Assembly (NCBI RefSeq): GCF_016462545.1
Contig: NZ_JAEMTA010000003.1
Coordinates: forward strand, 131,553 to 195,552
Source of the DNA: Mycolicibacterium sp.
GTDB lineage: Bacteria; Actinomycetota; Actinomycetes; Mycobacteriales; Mycobacteriaceae
Direction: 5' to 3'
Length of the DNA stretch: 64,000 bases
Positions 56,020 to 64,000 of the stretch are shown here, one piece after another. The position numbers were made by a program, and so were the translations under genes. Under the pieces are notes generated by a model. It was given only the letters and a program-made list of their open reading frames with translations. It was not told where the DNA came from and made no database searches. The number at the start of each line of letters is the position of its first letter. The first letter of the stretch is position 1.

Positions 56020-56856
56020 ATGCCTGCGAGCGCCCCGGTCGCACGCGACCGTGTCGCCAACAAGGCGTTCGCGGTGTCCTTGGACGGCCTCGGGCGCGCC
56101 TTCACCTCCAGCAGGGGTGAGCACCGTTCCGTCCTGCGTGATCTCACCCTCGACGTCGAACCCCGCGAGATCCTCGCGATCCTCGGCACGAGTGGCTGCG
56201 GAAAGTCGACGTTGTTGCGTATCGTCGCCGGGCTCGATGCCCCCACGTCGGGTGTGGTTCGCATCGACGGAGCCGCAGTGCAGTCCTACGACCCGCGCTG
56301 TGCGGTCGGCTTCCAGGAGCCGCGCCTGCTGCCATGGCGCACCATCGCCCAGAACGTGGCACTCGGCCTACCTGCGCGCACGCCCACGTCGTCGGGTCGC
56401 GAGATCGTGGCCACTCTGCTCGATCTCGTGGGGCTCACCGAGTTCGCCGATCATCGCCCACGTGAGGTGTCGGGCGGCATGGCCCAGCGCACGTCCCTGG
56501 CCCGCGCACTTGCCCGCAATCCAGGGGTCCTGGTGCTCGACGAGCCGTTCGGCGCCCTCGACGCCCTCACCCGACTGAAGATGCAGGACCTGCTGCTCGA
56601 CGTGCACGCGGCGGCGCCGACGACGGTGCTGCTGGTCACCCACGACGTCGACGAGGCGCTGCAGTTGGCGGACCGCGTCATCCTGCTCGGCCCCGAGGAC
56701 GACGTGCCCGGCGCATCGATCCGCCAGACGATCGTCGTCCCCGACCGACGCCCACGCGACCGCGGCTCGGCTGAACTCGCCGAACTTCGCGGGCAACTGC
56801 TCGACGGTCTCGGGGTCGACCGCCACACCCGCACCGCACACGAAAGCAGGGTATGA
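56020..56856 (+). CDS. ABC transporter ATP-binding protein, sulfonate/nitrate/taurine type
   Basis: The 278-residue protein has Walker A GTSGCGKST, Q-loop GFQEPRLLPW, signature VSGGMAQR, Walker B VLVLDEPFGALD and switch His in VTHDVDEAL. The LLPWRT and PFGALDALTR stretches are typical of the SsuB/TauB/NrtD subfamily. It energises the adjacent permease for uptake of an organosulfur or similar small anion. The ATG has GGAG upstream. Its stop overlaps the start of the binding-protein gene (ATGA), and the permease follows with the same overlap, giving a three-gene coupled operon. Confidence 0.9.
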   Translation: MPASAPVARDRVANKAFAVSLDGLGRAFTSSRGEHRSVLRDLTLDVEPREILAILGTSGCGKSTLLRIVAGLDAPTSGVVRIDGAAVQSYDPRCAVGFQEPRLLPWRTIAQNVALGLPARTPTSSGREIVATLLDLVGLTEFADHRPREVSGGMAQRTSLARALARNPGVLVLDEPFGALDALTRLKMQDLLLDVHAAAPTTVLLVTHDVDEALQLADRVILLGPEDDVPGASIRQTIVVPDRRPRDRGSAELAELRGQLLDGLGVDRHTRTAHESRV

Positions 56857-57872
56857 AGAACATTCGACTGAGGACCGCGCTCATCACCTTATTCACCACG
56901 GCTGCAATGCTTTTGAGCGGCTGCGTGTCCGGTGAGGGGGAGCGCTCAGGGGATGGCTCGGGCGGCCATGCACTCAAGGGCCAGGTGCTCAACATCGACT
57001 TCGCCACCTACAACCCGCTGAGCCTGATCATCAAGAAGCAGGGCTGGCTCGAGGCCCAGGGTGTCACGGTCAACTGGGTGCAGTCGGCTGGCTCGAACAA
57101 GGCCAACGAAGCGTTGCGTGCCGGCGCGATCGACGTGGGCTCGACCGCGGGCTCCGCCGCTCTGCTGGCTCGCTCGAACGGTTCGCCCATCAAGGTCATC
57201 GCGATCTACTCGCAGCCGGAATGGGCTGCGCTCGTCGCGCCCAAGGGCAGCACCATCACCAGCGTCGAGCAGTTGCGCGGCAAGAACGTCGCCGCGACCA
57301 AGGGCACCGATCCCTACTTCTTCCTGCTTCAGGCCCTCGAGGCACACGGCTTGACCGCCAAGGACGTCACCGTGCAGAACCTTCAGCACGCCGACGGCTG
57401 GGCCGCTCTGCAGAACGGTTCCGTCGACGCATGGGCCGGACTGGACCCGATCATGGCGGGCGCGGAGCAAACGGGTGCGACGCTGTTCTACCGCGACATC
57501 AAGCTCAACAGCTACGGGTTCCTGGACGCGCGGGAGGACTTCCTCGCCAAGAAGCCCGAACTCGCCCAAGCGGTGGTGGACGCCTACGCCACCGCCGCCG
57601 CGTGGGCCGCGGCCAACCCCGACGAGACAGCTCGAATCCTCGCCGACGCAGCGGGACTCGATCCCGCGGTTGCCGAGAAGGTCATCCGCGAGCGCTCGAA
57701 TCTCGGGGTCGACCAGGTGCCAGGCCCGGCGCAGCTCGCGGTGCTGGAGAAGATCGGTCCGATCTTCGTCGACCTCGGAGACGTGCCAAACCAGCGACAG
57801 GTCGACGACGCGTTGGGCTCGATCGTCGACGACCGCTTCGCGAAGCAGGCCAACGCGGCCCGCTTCCAGTGA
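56853..57872 (+). CDS. Periplasmic substrate-binding lipoprotein, aliphatic sulfonate-type
   Basis: The 339-residue protein has a signal peptide and lipobox MLLSGC, so it is membrane-anchored outside. The SsuA/NMT1-like fold is shown by YNPLSLIIKKQGWLEAQGV, GSNKANEALRAGAIDVGSTAGSAALLA, the GKNVAATKGTDPYFFLLQAL region and NGSVDAWAGLDPIMAGAE. Such proteins bind alkanesulfonates, taurine or, in some cases, thiamine precursors. No sulfonate monooxygenase gene is nearby, so the ligand is open. It is translationally coupled on both sides. Confidence 0.9.
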   Translation: MKNIRLRTALITLFTTAAMLLSGCVSGEGERSGDGSGGHALKGQVLNIDFATYNPLSLIIKKQGWLEAQGVTVNWVQSAGSNKANEALRAGAIDVGSTAGSAALLARSNGSPIKVIAIYSQPEWAALVAPKGSTITSVEQLRGKNVAATKGTDPYFFLLQALEAHGLTAKDVTVQNLQHADGWAALQNGSVDAWAGLDPIMAGAEQTGATLFYRDIKLNSYGFLDAREDFLAKKPELAQAVVDAYATAAAWAAANPDETARILADAAGLDPAVAEKVIRERSNLGVDQVPGPAQLAVLEKIGPIFVDLGDVPNQRQVDDALGSIVDDRFAKQANAARFQ

Positions 57873-58681
57873 CGTCTACTGGCGTAGCGCCGGCGTCACC
57901 GCAGACCCGCACCGGTGCGGCACCAACCGGGCGGCGTAGCCTCCGCATCCTCGGTGGAGCCGTCATCCCGGTGCTGATCCTCGTTGTCTGGCAGTGGGTT
58001 TCGGCCAGCGGCCTGGTGGCGGTCTCGGTGCTGCCCTCCCCAGCCATGGTGTGGCTCGCGGCCGTCGACCTCACCGAGCGCGGGCTATTCGGGCACTACA
58101 TCGCCATCTCGACCCAGCGCGTCCTGGTGGGGTTCGCCTTCGGTGCGGCGATCGGGCTGGCGCTGGGCGCAATCGTCGGCCTATCGAAACTCGGCAACGT
58201 TCTGCTCGCGCCGTCGCTGGGAGGAATCCGCGCCGTCCCGTCGCTCGCGTGGGTCCCGCTGCTGATCCTCTGGTTCGGGATCGGCGAGGAGTCCAAGATC
58301 ATCCTGATCGCGATCGGCGCGTTCTTCCCGGTGTACACGATCGTGGGGTCGGCACTGCGGCACGTCGACGATCACCTTCTCGAAGCGGGCCGCGCGTTCG
58401 GACTGCACGGGCTGCGGCTGTTCACCGCGGTGCAGCTACCCGCGGTCGTCCCGTCCACGGTGTCCGCGCTACGCCTCGCACTCGCCCAATCCTGGCTGTT
58501 CCTGGTGGCCGCCGAGCTCATCGCGAGCTCGATGGGGCTGGGCTTCCTGCTCCTCGACTCGGGTCAGAACGGGCGCATCGACCGCATCTTCCTCGCGATC
58601 ATCTCGCTGGCGCTGCTGGGCAAGCTCACCGATTCGATCCTCGGCCTGTTCGAGCGGTGGGCAATCGCCAAGTGGGCGTGA
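57869..58681 (+). CDS. ABC transporter permease, SsuC/TauC-like
   Basis: The 270-residue protein has about six membrane helices and the EAA loop EAGRAFGLHGLRLFTAVQLPAVVPSTVSALRLAL, which docks with the ATPase. ILWFGIGEESKIILIAIGAFFPVYT and LGFLLLDSGQNGRIDRIF are characteristic of the aliphatic sulfonate/taurine permease family. The GTG start overlaps the stop of the binding-protein gene (GTGA). It probably forms a homodimer with two copies of the upstream ATPase. Confidence 0.9.
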   Translation: MTSTGVAPASPQTRTGAAPTGRRSLRILGGAVIPVLILVVWQWVSASGLVAVSVLPSPAMVWLAAVDLTERGLFGHYIAISTQRVLVGFAFGAAIGLALGAIVGLSKLGNVLLAPSLGGIRAVPSLAWVPLLILWFGIGEESKIILIAIGAFFPVYTIVGSALRHVDDHLLEAGRAFGLHGLRLFTAVQLPAVVPSTVSALRLALAQSWLFLVAAELIASSMGLGFLLLDSGQNGRIDRIFLAIISLALLGKLTDSILGLFERWAIAKWA

Positions 58682-58703
58682 CGGTCGCGACGATGCGCCG
58701 CCC

Positions 58704-60368
58704 CTATAGTTCGGCCACCCGGCCGCCATCGACAAGCCACGTGCGATCCAGCCGCACGTTCTGCAGCATCCGGCGGTCGTGCGTCACCAGAAGCAGCGCG
58801 CCGTCATAGGTGTCGAGCGCCTGCTCGAGCTGCTCGATCGCGGCCAGGTCGAGATGGTTCGTCGGCTCGTCGAGCACCAGCACGTTGGTGCCTCGGGCCT
58901 GCAACAGCGCAAGTCCGGCGCGGGTCCGCTCCCCCGGCGAGAGCTCGTCGACACTGCGTTCCACGTGGTCGGCGCGCAGCCCGAACTTCGCGAGCAAGGT
59001 TCGTACCTCGACGGTCGACCAGTCCGGCATCCGCTGTTCGAAGCGGTCGACCAGTCGGTCGGCACCGGTGAAATCCGCCCGTGCCTGATCGATCTCGCCG
59101 ACGGCGACGCTGGCGCCCAGACTCGCGCGGCCCTCGTCGGGATCTTGACGCCCCAACAACAGCCGCAGCAGAGTGGACTTCCCCGCGCCGTTGGGCCCGG
59201 TGATGCCGATCCGCTCACCGGCGTCGACCTGTAGCGACAACGGACCGAGGACGAAGTCGCCCTGCCGCACGACGGCCTCGGCGAGGGTCGCCACCACCGA
59301 ACTCGACCGCGGTGCCGCTGCGATGGTGAACTCGAGGGTCCACTCCTTGCGGGGTTCGACGACCTCTTCGAGGCGAGCGATCCGACTCTCCATCTGACGC
59401 ACCTTCTGCGCCTGCTTCTCGCTGGACTCGGTGGCCGCCCGGCGCCGGTTCTTGTCGTTGTCGGGCGCCTTGCGCATTGCGTTGCGGACGCCTTGGCTGG
59501 ACCACTCCCGCTGCGTGCGGGCGCGCGCCACGAGGTCGGCCTTCTTGTCGGCGAACTCGTCGTACTCTTCGCGCCGGTGGCGGCGACCGATCTCGCGTTC
59601 CTCCAGATAGCTGTCATACCCACCGCCGAAGACCGTGGTGGTGTTCTGGGCCAGGTCCAGTTCGCAGACGCGCGTCACACTGCGGGCGAGGAACTCCCGA
59701 TCGTGGCTGACCAGCACCACCCCACCGCGGAGCTCACGGACGAACAGCTCGAGGCGAGCGAGTCCGTCGAGGTCGAGATCGTTGGTCGGCTCGTCGAGCA
59801 ACACGATGTCGAACCGCGACACCATCAGAGCCGCCAGCCCGACCCGCGCCGCCTGCCCACCCGAGAGGGCGGTCATCAGGGTCGAATGCGGTTGTACCGC
59901 ATCGGAATCCAGGCCGAGGTCGGCCAGCACCGCGGGCAGCCGCTCCTCGAGGTCTGCCGCGCCGCTGGCGAGCCAGTGATCCAGGGCGGCAGAGTAGGCG
60001 TCGGCGGGATCGACGACCGCGCCGCTCGGATCAGGCTCGGCCAGCGCCGCGGCCGCCGCGTCCATCGCCCGGGTCGCCTCCGTGCACCCGGCGCGACGCG
60101 CGATGTAGGCGGCGACGGTTTCCCCCGGCACCCGCTCGTGCTCCTGCGGCAGCCACCCGACGAACGCGTCGGCGGGTGCGACGGTGACCGTGCCCTCGAG
60201 CGGGTCGAGGTCCCCCGCCAGGATCCGCAGCAGCGTGCTCTTGCCTGCGCCGTTGGCGCCGACGACGCCAATCACGTCACCCGGAGCCACCGTGAGGTCG
60301 AGCGCCTCGAAGAGGGTGCGATGGGCGAATCCGCCTGCCACGTTCTTCGCGACGAGCGTTGCGGTCAT
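58704..60368 (-). CDS. ABC-F family ATPase (ribosome-associated / antibiotic-resistance type)
   Basis: The 554-residue protein has two ABC domains and no membrane segment. Domain 1: Walker A GANGAGKST, signature LSGGQAARV, Walker B IVLLDEPTNDLDLD. Domain 2: Walker A GPNGAGKST, signature LSPGERTRA (atypical PGE), Walker B VLVLDEPTNHLDL. They are joined by a long charged linker (about 240-340, REEYDEFADKKADLVARARTQREWSSQG) corresponding to the P-site tRNA interaction motif. ABC-F proteins bind the ribosomal E site and rescue stalled or drug-bound ribosomes. It resembles the tuberculosis Rv1473-type proteins (annotated as macrolide ABC) more than EttA; that is from memory. It is divergent from the methyltransferase gene. 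Confidence 0.9.
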   Translation of the reverse strand: MTATLVAKNVAGGFAHRTLFEALDLTVAPGDVIGVVGANGAGKSTLLRILAGDLDPLEGTVTVAPADAFVGWLPQEHERVPGETVAAYIARRAGCTEATRAMDAAAAALAEPDPSGAVVDPADAYSAALDHWLASGAADLEERLPAVLADLGLDSDAVQPHSTLMTALSGGQAARVGLAALMVSRFDIVLLDEPTNDLDLDGLARLELFVRELRGGVVLVSHDREFLARSVTRVCELDLAQNTTTVFGGGYDSYLEEREIGRRHRREEYDEFADKKADLVARARTQREWSSQGVRNAMRKAPDNDKNRRRAATESSEKQAQKVRQMESRIARLEEVVEPRKEWTLEFTIAAAPRSSSVVATLAEAVVRQGDFVLGPLSLQVDAGERIGITGPNGAGKSTLLRLLLGRQDPDEGRASLGASVAVGEIDQARADFTGADRLVDRFEQRMPDWSTVEVRTLLAKFGLRADHVERSVDELSPGERTRAGLALLQARGTNVLVLDEPTNHLDLAAIEQLEQALDTYDGALLLVTHDRRMLQNVRLDRTWLVDGGRVAEL

Positions 60369-60420
60369 GACGCCATCGTCTCACCAGCGTCGACCGCTTC
60401 GATGCCCGGCGCACCGCGGG

Positions 60421-60426
60421 TAGATT
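60421..60426 (+). promoter_or_regulatory. Probable -10 box (TAGATT) of a leaderless transcript
   Basis: TAGATT is 7 nt before the GTG at 60434, with no ribosome-binding site between. Confidence 0.45.
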
Positions 60427-60433
60427 CGCACCG

Positions 60434-61270
60434 GTGGATCCCGCACACGCCGACAAGGCCGACGCCAGCACTCTGACCGGAGTCTCGGAAACCGCGTTGT
60501 TGACGCTCAACGGCAGGGCGCACCAGGCTCGCCATCTGCAGGCCATCATCGACGACCCGATGGCCATCCGACTGGTCGACGCGATCGACTTCGACTTCGA
60601 CAAGTTCGGCCGCAAGGGTCAGGAGATGGCCCTGCGCTCGCTGGCCTTCGACCGCGCCGCAATCCGGTATCTGACCCAGCACCCCTCCGCCACCGTCGTC
60701 GCGCTCGCCGAAGGGCTGCAGACCAGCTTCTGGCGCCTGGACAGCGCGCTTCCGAACGCCGACTTCCGTTGGATCACCGTCGACTTCGAACCCATCATCG
60801 CGCTGCGTCAGCGACTGCTACCCACATCGCCCCGCATCGTCGACATCGCGCAGTCGGCGCTGGACTACACCTGGATGGATCGGGTGGACTCCGGCAACGG
60901 GGTCTTCATCACCGCGGAGGGCCTGCTGATGTACCTGCGGCCCGACGAGGCGATGGGCCTGATCACGGAGTGCGCCAACCGCTTTCCGGGTGGACAGATG
61001 ATCTTCGACCTGCCGCCGGTGCTGGTGAAGAAGCTGGCGCCGAAGGGCATGCGGGCCTCACGCCGGTACCGCGTGCCCCCGATGCCGTTCAGCCTGACAC
61101 CCGCTCAACTCGCCGACTTGGCCAACACCGTGCCCGGGATCCGCGCCGTGCACGACTTGCCGATGCCCCGGGGTCGTGGATTCGCATTCGAGAAGCTGTT
61201 CCCCGCGTTCTGGGAGTTCGCGCCGACCAAGCAGTTCCGCGGTGCCTACACACTGCTCGAGTTCGGTTGA
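60434..61270 (+). CDS. SAM-dependent methyltransferase, leucine-carboxyl-methyltransferase-like (LCM/TIGR00027-type)
   Basis: The 278-residue protein shows the mycobacterial S-adenosylmethionine methyltransferase family pattern. SETALLTLNGRAHQARH and DPMAIRLVDAIDFDF start the domain, VVALAEGLQTSFWRLD corresponds to the SAM-binding motif I (normally xGAGLDTRxxR, here EGLQTSFWRLD), and ITVDFEPIIALRQRLLP is motif II. FITAEGLLMYLRPDEA is the typical active-site region. Substrates of this large family are mostly unknown; polyketide-derived or small carboxylic compounds are guesses. The GTG start follows TAGATT by 7 nt. Confidence 0.83.
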   Translation: MDPAHADKADASTLTGVSETALLTLNGRAHQARHLQAIIDDPMAIRLVDAIDFDFDKFGRKGQEMALRSLAFDRAAIRYLTQHPSATVVALAEGLQTSFWRLDSALPNADFRWITVDFEPIIALRQRLLPTSPRIVDIAQSALDYTWMDRVDSGNGVFITAEGLLMYLRPDEAMGLITECANRFPGGQMIFDLPPVLVKKLAPKGMRASRRYRVPPMPFSLTPAQLADLANTVPGIRAVHDLPMPRGRGFAFEKLFPAFWEFAPTKQFRGAYTLLEFG

Positions 61271-61274
61271 GCCC

Positions 61275-61707
61275 ATGGGTATTCCACTGGTAGATCCCAC
61301 GGCCGGCTCGCCGCTGCTGCGCATCGGCGCCCGCCTGACGGGCAATACGCCGGGAAGATGGCTTACCCGTCGGATCGCACCGCGCCTGGACCGCCAGCTG
61401 CTCCGATTGAGCAGGGGCCGCGTGTCGTCGGCGGTCGTCACACCGGAACTTCTGCTCGTCCACACTGGATCCAAGACCGGCCGGCAGCGCAGCACGCCGC
61501 TGACGTACTTCACCGATGGTGGCCGGGCCATCGTCGTGGCCTCGAACTACGGCGGTTCACGACATCCCGCGTGGTACTGGAACGTGTTGGCGCAGCCCCG
61601 CGTCACCATCGCCGCGGGCGGTTACCGTGGCACGTTCCTCGGCCAGGAGATGACGGGAGCCGAACGCGATCGACTGATCGGTCGCCGTCGAGGCCTACGA
61701 TCCGATC
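61275..61707 (+). pseudogene. Deazaflavin-dependent nitroreductase-like gene, C-terminus lost by frameshift/deletion
   Basis: From the ATG at 61275 the frame encodes a Ddn-like split barrel (LLLVHTGSKTGRQRSTPLTYF, SRHPAWYWNVLAQPRVTIA, EMTGAERDRLIG). Family members continue into a VAVEAYPPYADYQ-like tail. Here the frame instead turns to arginine-rich non-homologous sequence after about 61680, while the next frame reads SVAVEAYDP immediately followed by the first strand of the NmrA protein. A frameshift near 61675-61681 plus loss of the last 20 or so codons explains this. The original frame stays open by chance to 62492. Activity is unlikely, since the lost tail helps hold F420. Confidence 0.65.
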
Positions 61708-62583
61708 GTGCTGTTGATCACCGGCCCATCCGGCAACGTCGGCCACGAGTTGGTGCAACTCCTGGCCCGCGACACCGCCGGGCTTCAGTGGCGGGTGGCC
61801 AGCCGACATCCCGGCGAATCCCCCTCGGGGACGGCAAAATCCGTCGTGTTCGACTTCTTCGATCCCACCACGTGGGCGGATGCACTCGATGGCGTGCAGT
61901 CGTTGTTCCTGCTCTTTCCGTTGCCCGGAAATCGGGCTGCCCGGGAGGCGATCATCCCGTTCGTGCGGGCAGCGCAGCGCGCCGGGTGTCGCCATGTCGT
62001 GTACGTCTCGGTCTTCGGTGCGGATCGGGCGCGGTTCATCCCGCACTTCAGGGTCGAAAGGGCGTTGCGGGAGAGCGGCATGACGTGGACGGTGTTGCGG
62101 TGCGGCTTCTTCATGCAGAACCTGCACCGAGCGCTATCGACGCACGGGCTCGACATATGCGAGCGCGGCGAGCTGTACATTCCGGCGGGCGATGGTGCCA
62201 CCACGTTCCTGGATGCTCGCGATGCGGCTGCGGTCGCCGCCCAGGTCCTCGCCGACCCGAAGGCGCATCGCAACGTCGTGCATCACCTGACGGGCCCAGA
62301 GTCGCTGACGATGACCGAGGTGGCCGACGAGCTCACCACCGAGCTCGGATCGCCGGTGCGCTACGCCCGACCCGGGGTGATCGCCTTTGCCCGACGCCTG
62401 CGGGCCCGCGGAGTCGGCTGGGACACGATCGGCTTCATGTCGGCGGTGTACACCCTGACCCGAGTGGGTGCCAATCAGCAGATCACCGATGACGTGCAGC
62501 GCCTTCTCGGCCGGCCACCTCGCACCCTTCGAGAATTCCTGCACGACAGTGCATGGCGCTGGCATCAGCGCAGTTGGACTTAG
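61708..62583 (+). CDS. NmrA-family NAD(P)-binding protein (atypical SDR)
   Basis: The 291-residue protein starts at GTG directly with the cofactor motif LLITGPSGNVGHELVQLL. SLFLLFPLPGNRAAREAIIPFVRAAQRAGCRHVVYVSVFGAD and WTVLRCGFFMQNL are NmrA/HSCARG-type elements that sense NADP or act as quinone or isoflavone reductases. There is no Y-x3-K active site, as in regulatory NmrA proteins. Its start sits exactly at the point where the preceding Ddn gene is broken, so its own promoter and leader may have been replaced by that gene's. The C-terminus (REFLHDSAWRW) is intact. Confidence 0.83.
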   Translation: MLLITGPSGNVGHELVQLLARDTAGLQWRVASRHPGESPSGTAKSVVFDFFDPTTWADALDGVQSLFLLFPLPGNRAAREAIIPFVRAAQRAGCRHVVYVSVFGADRARFIPHFRVERALRESGMTWTVLRCGFFMQNLHRALSTHGLDICERGELYIPAGDGATTFLDARDAAAVAAQVLADPKAHRNVVHHLTGPESLTMTEVADELTTELGSPVRYARPGVIAFARRLRARGVGWDTIGFMSAVYTLTRVGANQQITDDVQRLLGRPPRTLREFLHDSAWRWHQRSWT

Positions 62584-62586
62584 GGT
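62581..62586 (+). promoter_or_regulatory. Probable -10 box (TAGGGT) of a leaderless transcript
   Basis: TAGGGT overlaps the NmrA stop codon and is 6 nt before the cupin ATG at 62593. Confidence 0.4.
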
Positions 62587-62592
62587 TGGACG

Positions 62593-62973
62593 ATGATTCG
62601 CGCCTATCGCCTCTACACCGGACCCGACGGCAACTCACACGTCGAGTGCGGCAGCATCGCCGGAGGGCAGCTGGTCGATGCCGAGACCATCGAATTCAAG
62701 GAGACTGCGCCGCATTCGTCGTTCGACTGGCACAACGACCCGATCCCTCAGTACGTCATCACGCTGTCGGGCGTCCTCGAGTTCACGACGGTCGGCGGCG
62801 AGACGTTCACCATCCACCCCGGTGACGTCCTGCTCGCCGAAGATCACACCGGCACCGGGCACGAGTGGCGGCTGATCGACGACGCGCCGTGGAAACGTGC
62901 GTACGTGGTGTTCACGACCGGCGCTGACACTCGCTTCGTGCCGGACGGAGCGGATCGCCCCGCCTCGGACTAG
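62593..62973 (+). CDS. Cupin-domain protein
   Basis: The 126-residue protein is a single small beta-barrel. Cupin motif 1 is SSFDWHNDPIPQYVITLSGVLEFTTVGGE (His-x-n-Gln/Tyr rather than the full His-x-His) and motif 2 is HPGDVLLAEDHTGTGHEWR, with two His. The partial metal set suggests that it binds a metal weakly or serves as a non-catalytic sugar or small-molecule binder. Its function is unknown. The start is the ATG 6 nt after a TAGGGT box. It follows the NmrA gene by 9 bp. Confidence 0.78.
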   Translation: MIRAYRLYTGPDGNSHVECGSIAGGQLVDAETIEFKETAPHSSFDWHNDPIPQYVITLSGVLEFTTVGGETFTIHPGDVLLAEDHTGTGHEWRLIDDAPWKRAYVVFTTGADTRFVPDGADRPASD

Positions 62974-63110
62974 CAGGCTTGGTCCGACTGCGCAAGGTCC
63001 TTGCGGAGGAAATCGCCGCGCCGGATGGCGGCCTCGTGGCCGACGCCCTGCACGGCGCCAGTCCGAAGACTCGAGGGGTTGCTTGATCGCCCACTTTCTC
63101 GGAGGACACC

Positions 63111-64000
63111 GTGCCGTCAACGTCCCGTCGTCGGTTTCTGCTCGGGCTGGCAGCGGCGCCGATTGCCTTGTCGCTGTCATGCTCGGCGGCAGGCGGCAGC
63201 ACCATGCTGCCGACCGGTCGCACCCGCCGCCCGCTGCCGATCCCGCCGCTCGCTCCCTCGACCGTCGACGACGCCGGAACGCGGCACTTCACACTCCGCG
63301 CGGCGGCGGGCAGCTCGGAGCTGATCGCCGGAATGCGCACCGCGACCTGGGGATACGACGGCACAGTCCTGGGTCCGACGCTGCGGGCCCGGCGCGGGGA
63401 GACGGTCGCCGTGGATTTCCAGAACGACCTGCCGGAGCCGACCACGGTGCACTGGCACGGCATGCATCTGCCCGCGCGGAGCGACGGCGGACCGCATCAG
63501 ACCGTGTCGCCGGGCGGCCAGTGGCGACCGAGTTGGACTGTGCGACAGCCGGCGGCGACACTGTGGTACCACCCGCACCCGCACGGCGCCACCGAGAAGC
63601 ACGTCTACCGCGGCCTGGCCGGCATGTTCATCGTCGACGATGACGCGCGATCGGCGGTGGCGCTGCCGCACGACTACGGCGTCGACGACGTGCCGCTGAT
63701 CATCCAGGATCGACGCTTCACCGCGACCGGCGCCCTCGACGAGTCCGACTCGACCGACGTCGGCCTCCTGGGCGATACGATCCTCACCAATGGCATTGCG
63801 GGCGCCTATCTTCCGGTCCGCTCCGAGAGGATCCGGCTCCGCGTCCTCAACGGCTCCGGCGGGCGGCTCTACAACTTGGGCTTCGACGACGACCGTGAGT
63901 TCCACGTCGTCGGCAGTGACGGTGGCCTGCTGTCAGCGCCGGTCCGGGTCAACCGCGTGCAGTTGAGCCCCGGTGAACGCACGGAGATCGTCGTCGACTC
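63111..64000 (+). CDS. Multicopper oxidase, Tat-exported, 3' truncated by window edge
   Basis: The GTG at 63111 has GGAGGACACC immediately upstream. The signal is of twin-arginine type (TSRRRFLLGLAAAPIALSLSC), possibly with a lipobox Cys. The first cupredoxin domain carries the type-2/type-3 copper motifs TVHWHGMHLPA and LWYHPHPHGATEKHVYRGLAGMFIVDD. Domain 2 starts with DVPLIIQDRRF and includes LRVLNGSGGRLYNLGF. About 296 residues are visible; the C-terminal HCHxxxHxxxGM-type site is beyond the window. Such CueO/McoA-like enzymes oxidise Cu(I), Fe(II) or phenolics outside the membrane, and mycobacterial members protect against copper. No copper regulator is nearby. Confidence 0.88.
   Translation, partial: MPSTSRRRFLLGLAAAPIALSLSCSAAGGSTMLPTGRTRRPLPIPPLAPSTVDDAGTRHFTLRAAAGSSELIAGMRTATWGYDGTVLGPTLRARRGETVAVDFQNDLPEPTTVHWHGMHLPARSDGGPHQTVSPGGQWRPSWTVRQPAATLWYHPHPHGATEKHVYRGLAGMFIVDDDARSAVALPHDYGVDDVPLIIQDRRFTATGALDESDSTDVGLLGDTILTNGIAGAYLPVRSERIRLRVLNGSGGRLYNLGFDDDREFHVVGSDGGLLSAPVRVNRVQLSPGERTEIVVD

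Noticed and set aside
61275..62492. A 405-residue reading of the Ddn-like frame across the NmrA gene
   Set aside because: After about 61680 the translation is arginine-rich and non-homologous, while the overlapping NmrA frame is a clean family member.
1..64000. tRNA, rRNA, riboswitch and insertion-sequence signatures
   Set aside because: None could be recognised by eye; structured RNAs would need a covariance-model search to exclude.

Overview
The window is GC-rich actinobacterial DNA, almost certainly from a Mycobacteriaceae member of the environmental Mycolicibacterium type. The evidence is an MmpS/MmpL pair, two F420/deazaflavin (Ddn-type) proteins plus an F420-type luciferase-like oxidoreductase, a HadA-type mycolate dehydratase paralogue, a secreted cutinase, a PepD/HtrA protease, an SthA transhydrogenase close to the tuberculosis protein, and many start codons placed 6-7 nt after a TANNNT -10 box with no Shine-Dalgarno sequence (leaderless style). 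Genes are packed tightly on both strands. I saw no rRNA, tRNA, CRISPR array, insertion sequence or prophage. All identifications are by eye from sequence motifs and remembered family features; no search was run.

Layout. 1-7.9 kb is core and catabolic metabolism: beta-alanine/valine degradation (mmsA plus class III aminotransferase), a CitE-like lyase, sthA, an alpha/beta hydrolase, a 2-hydroxyacid dehydrogenase and a renalase-like flavoprotein. 8.1-12.4 kb is a coupled pair, a 949-residue protein of unknown function and a phospholipase D-like protein. 12.4-18.4 kb has a GT4 glycosyltransferase, a cysteine-desulfurase-like protein and mmpS-mmpL. 18.4-25.3 kb is a signalling block: an STAS antagonist, a 1366-residue kinase/regulator/phosphatase/anti-sigma protein, a CarH-like B12-binding protein and a second PP2C phosphatase. 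It looks like a partner-switching sigma-factor circuit with a cobalamin, possibly light, input. 25.4-37.5 kb has cutinase, twin lipoproteins, a TetR with its operator, HtrA, ROK/MFS, YciI plus ECF sigma, Nudix, an LLM oxidoreductase and an MFS-universal-stress fusion.

37.4-45.6 kb carries polysaccharide hydrolases, an MHS transporter and a compact operon. The operon encodes an 82-residue peptide made of three 23-residue repeats, a JmjC/cupin_4 oxygenase and a sucrase/ferredoxin-like protein. It resembles a RiPP-type or other peptide-hydroxylation system and is the best candidate for something undescribed. 45.6-52.1 kb includes a carotenoid cluster (CrtI-like, GT2, CruF, CrtU-like), consistent with a glycosylated, hydroxylated aryl carotenoid. 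52.2-64 kb has a HadA-like dehydratase, Ddn proteins, three tiny genes around a perfect inverted repeat, an SDR, a GH6 cellulase-like protein, an aliphatic sulfonate-type ABC operon, an ABC-F ATPase, a methyltransferase, a broken Ddn gene joined to an NmrA gene, a cupin and the start of a multicopper oxidase.
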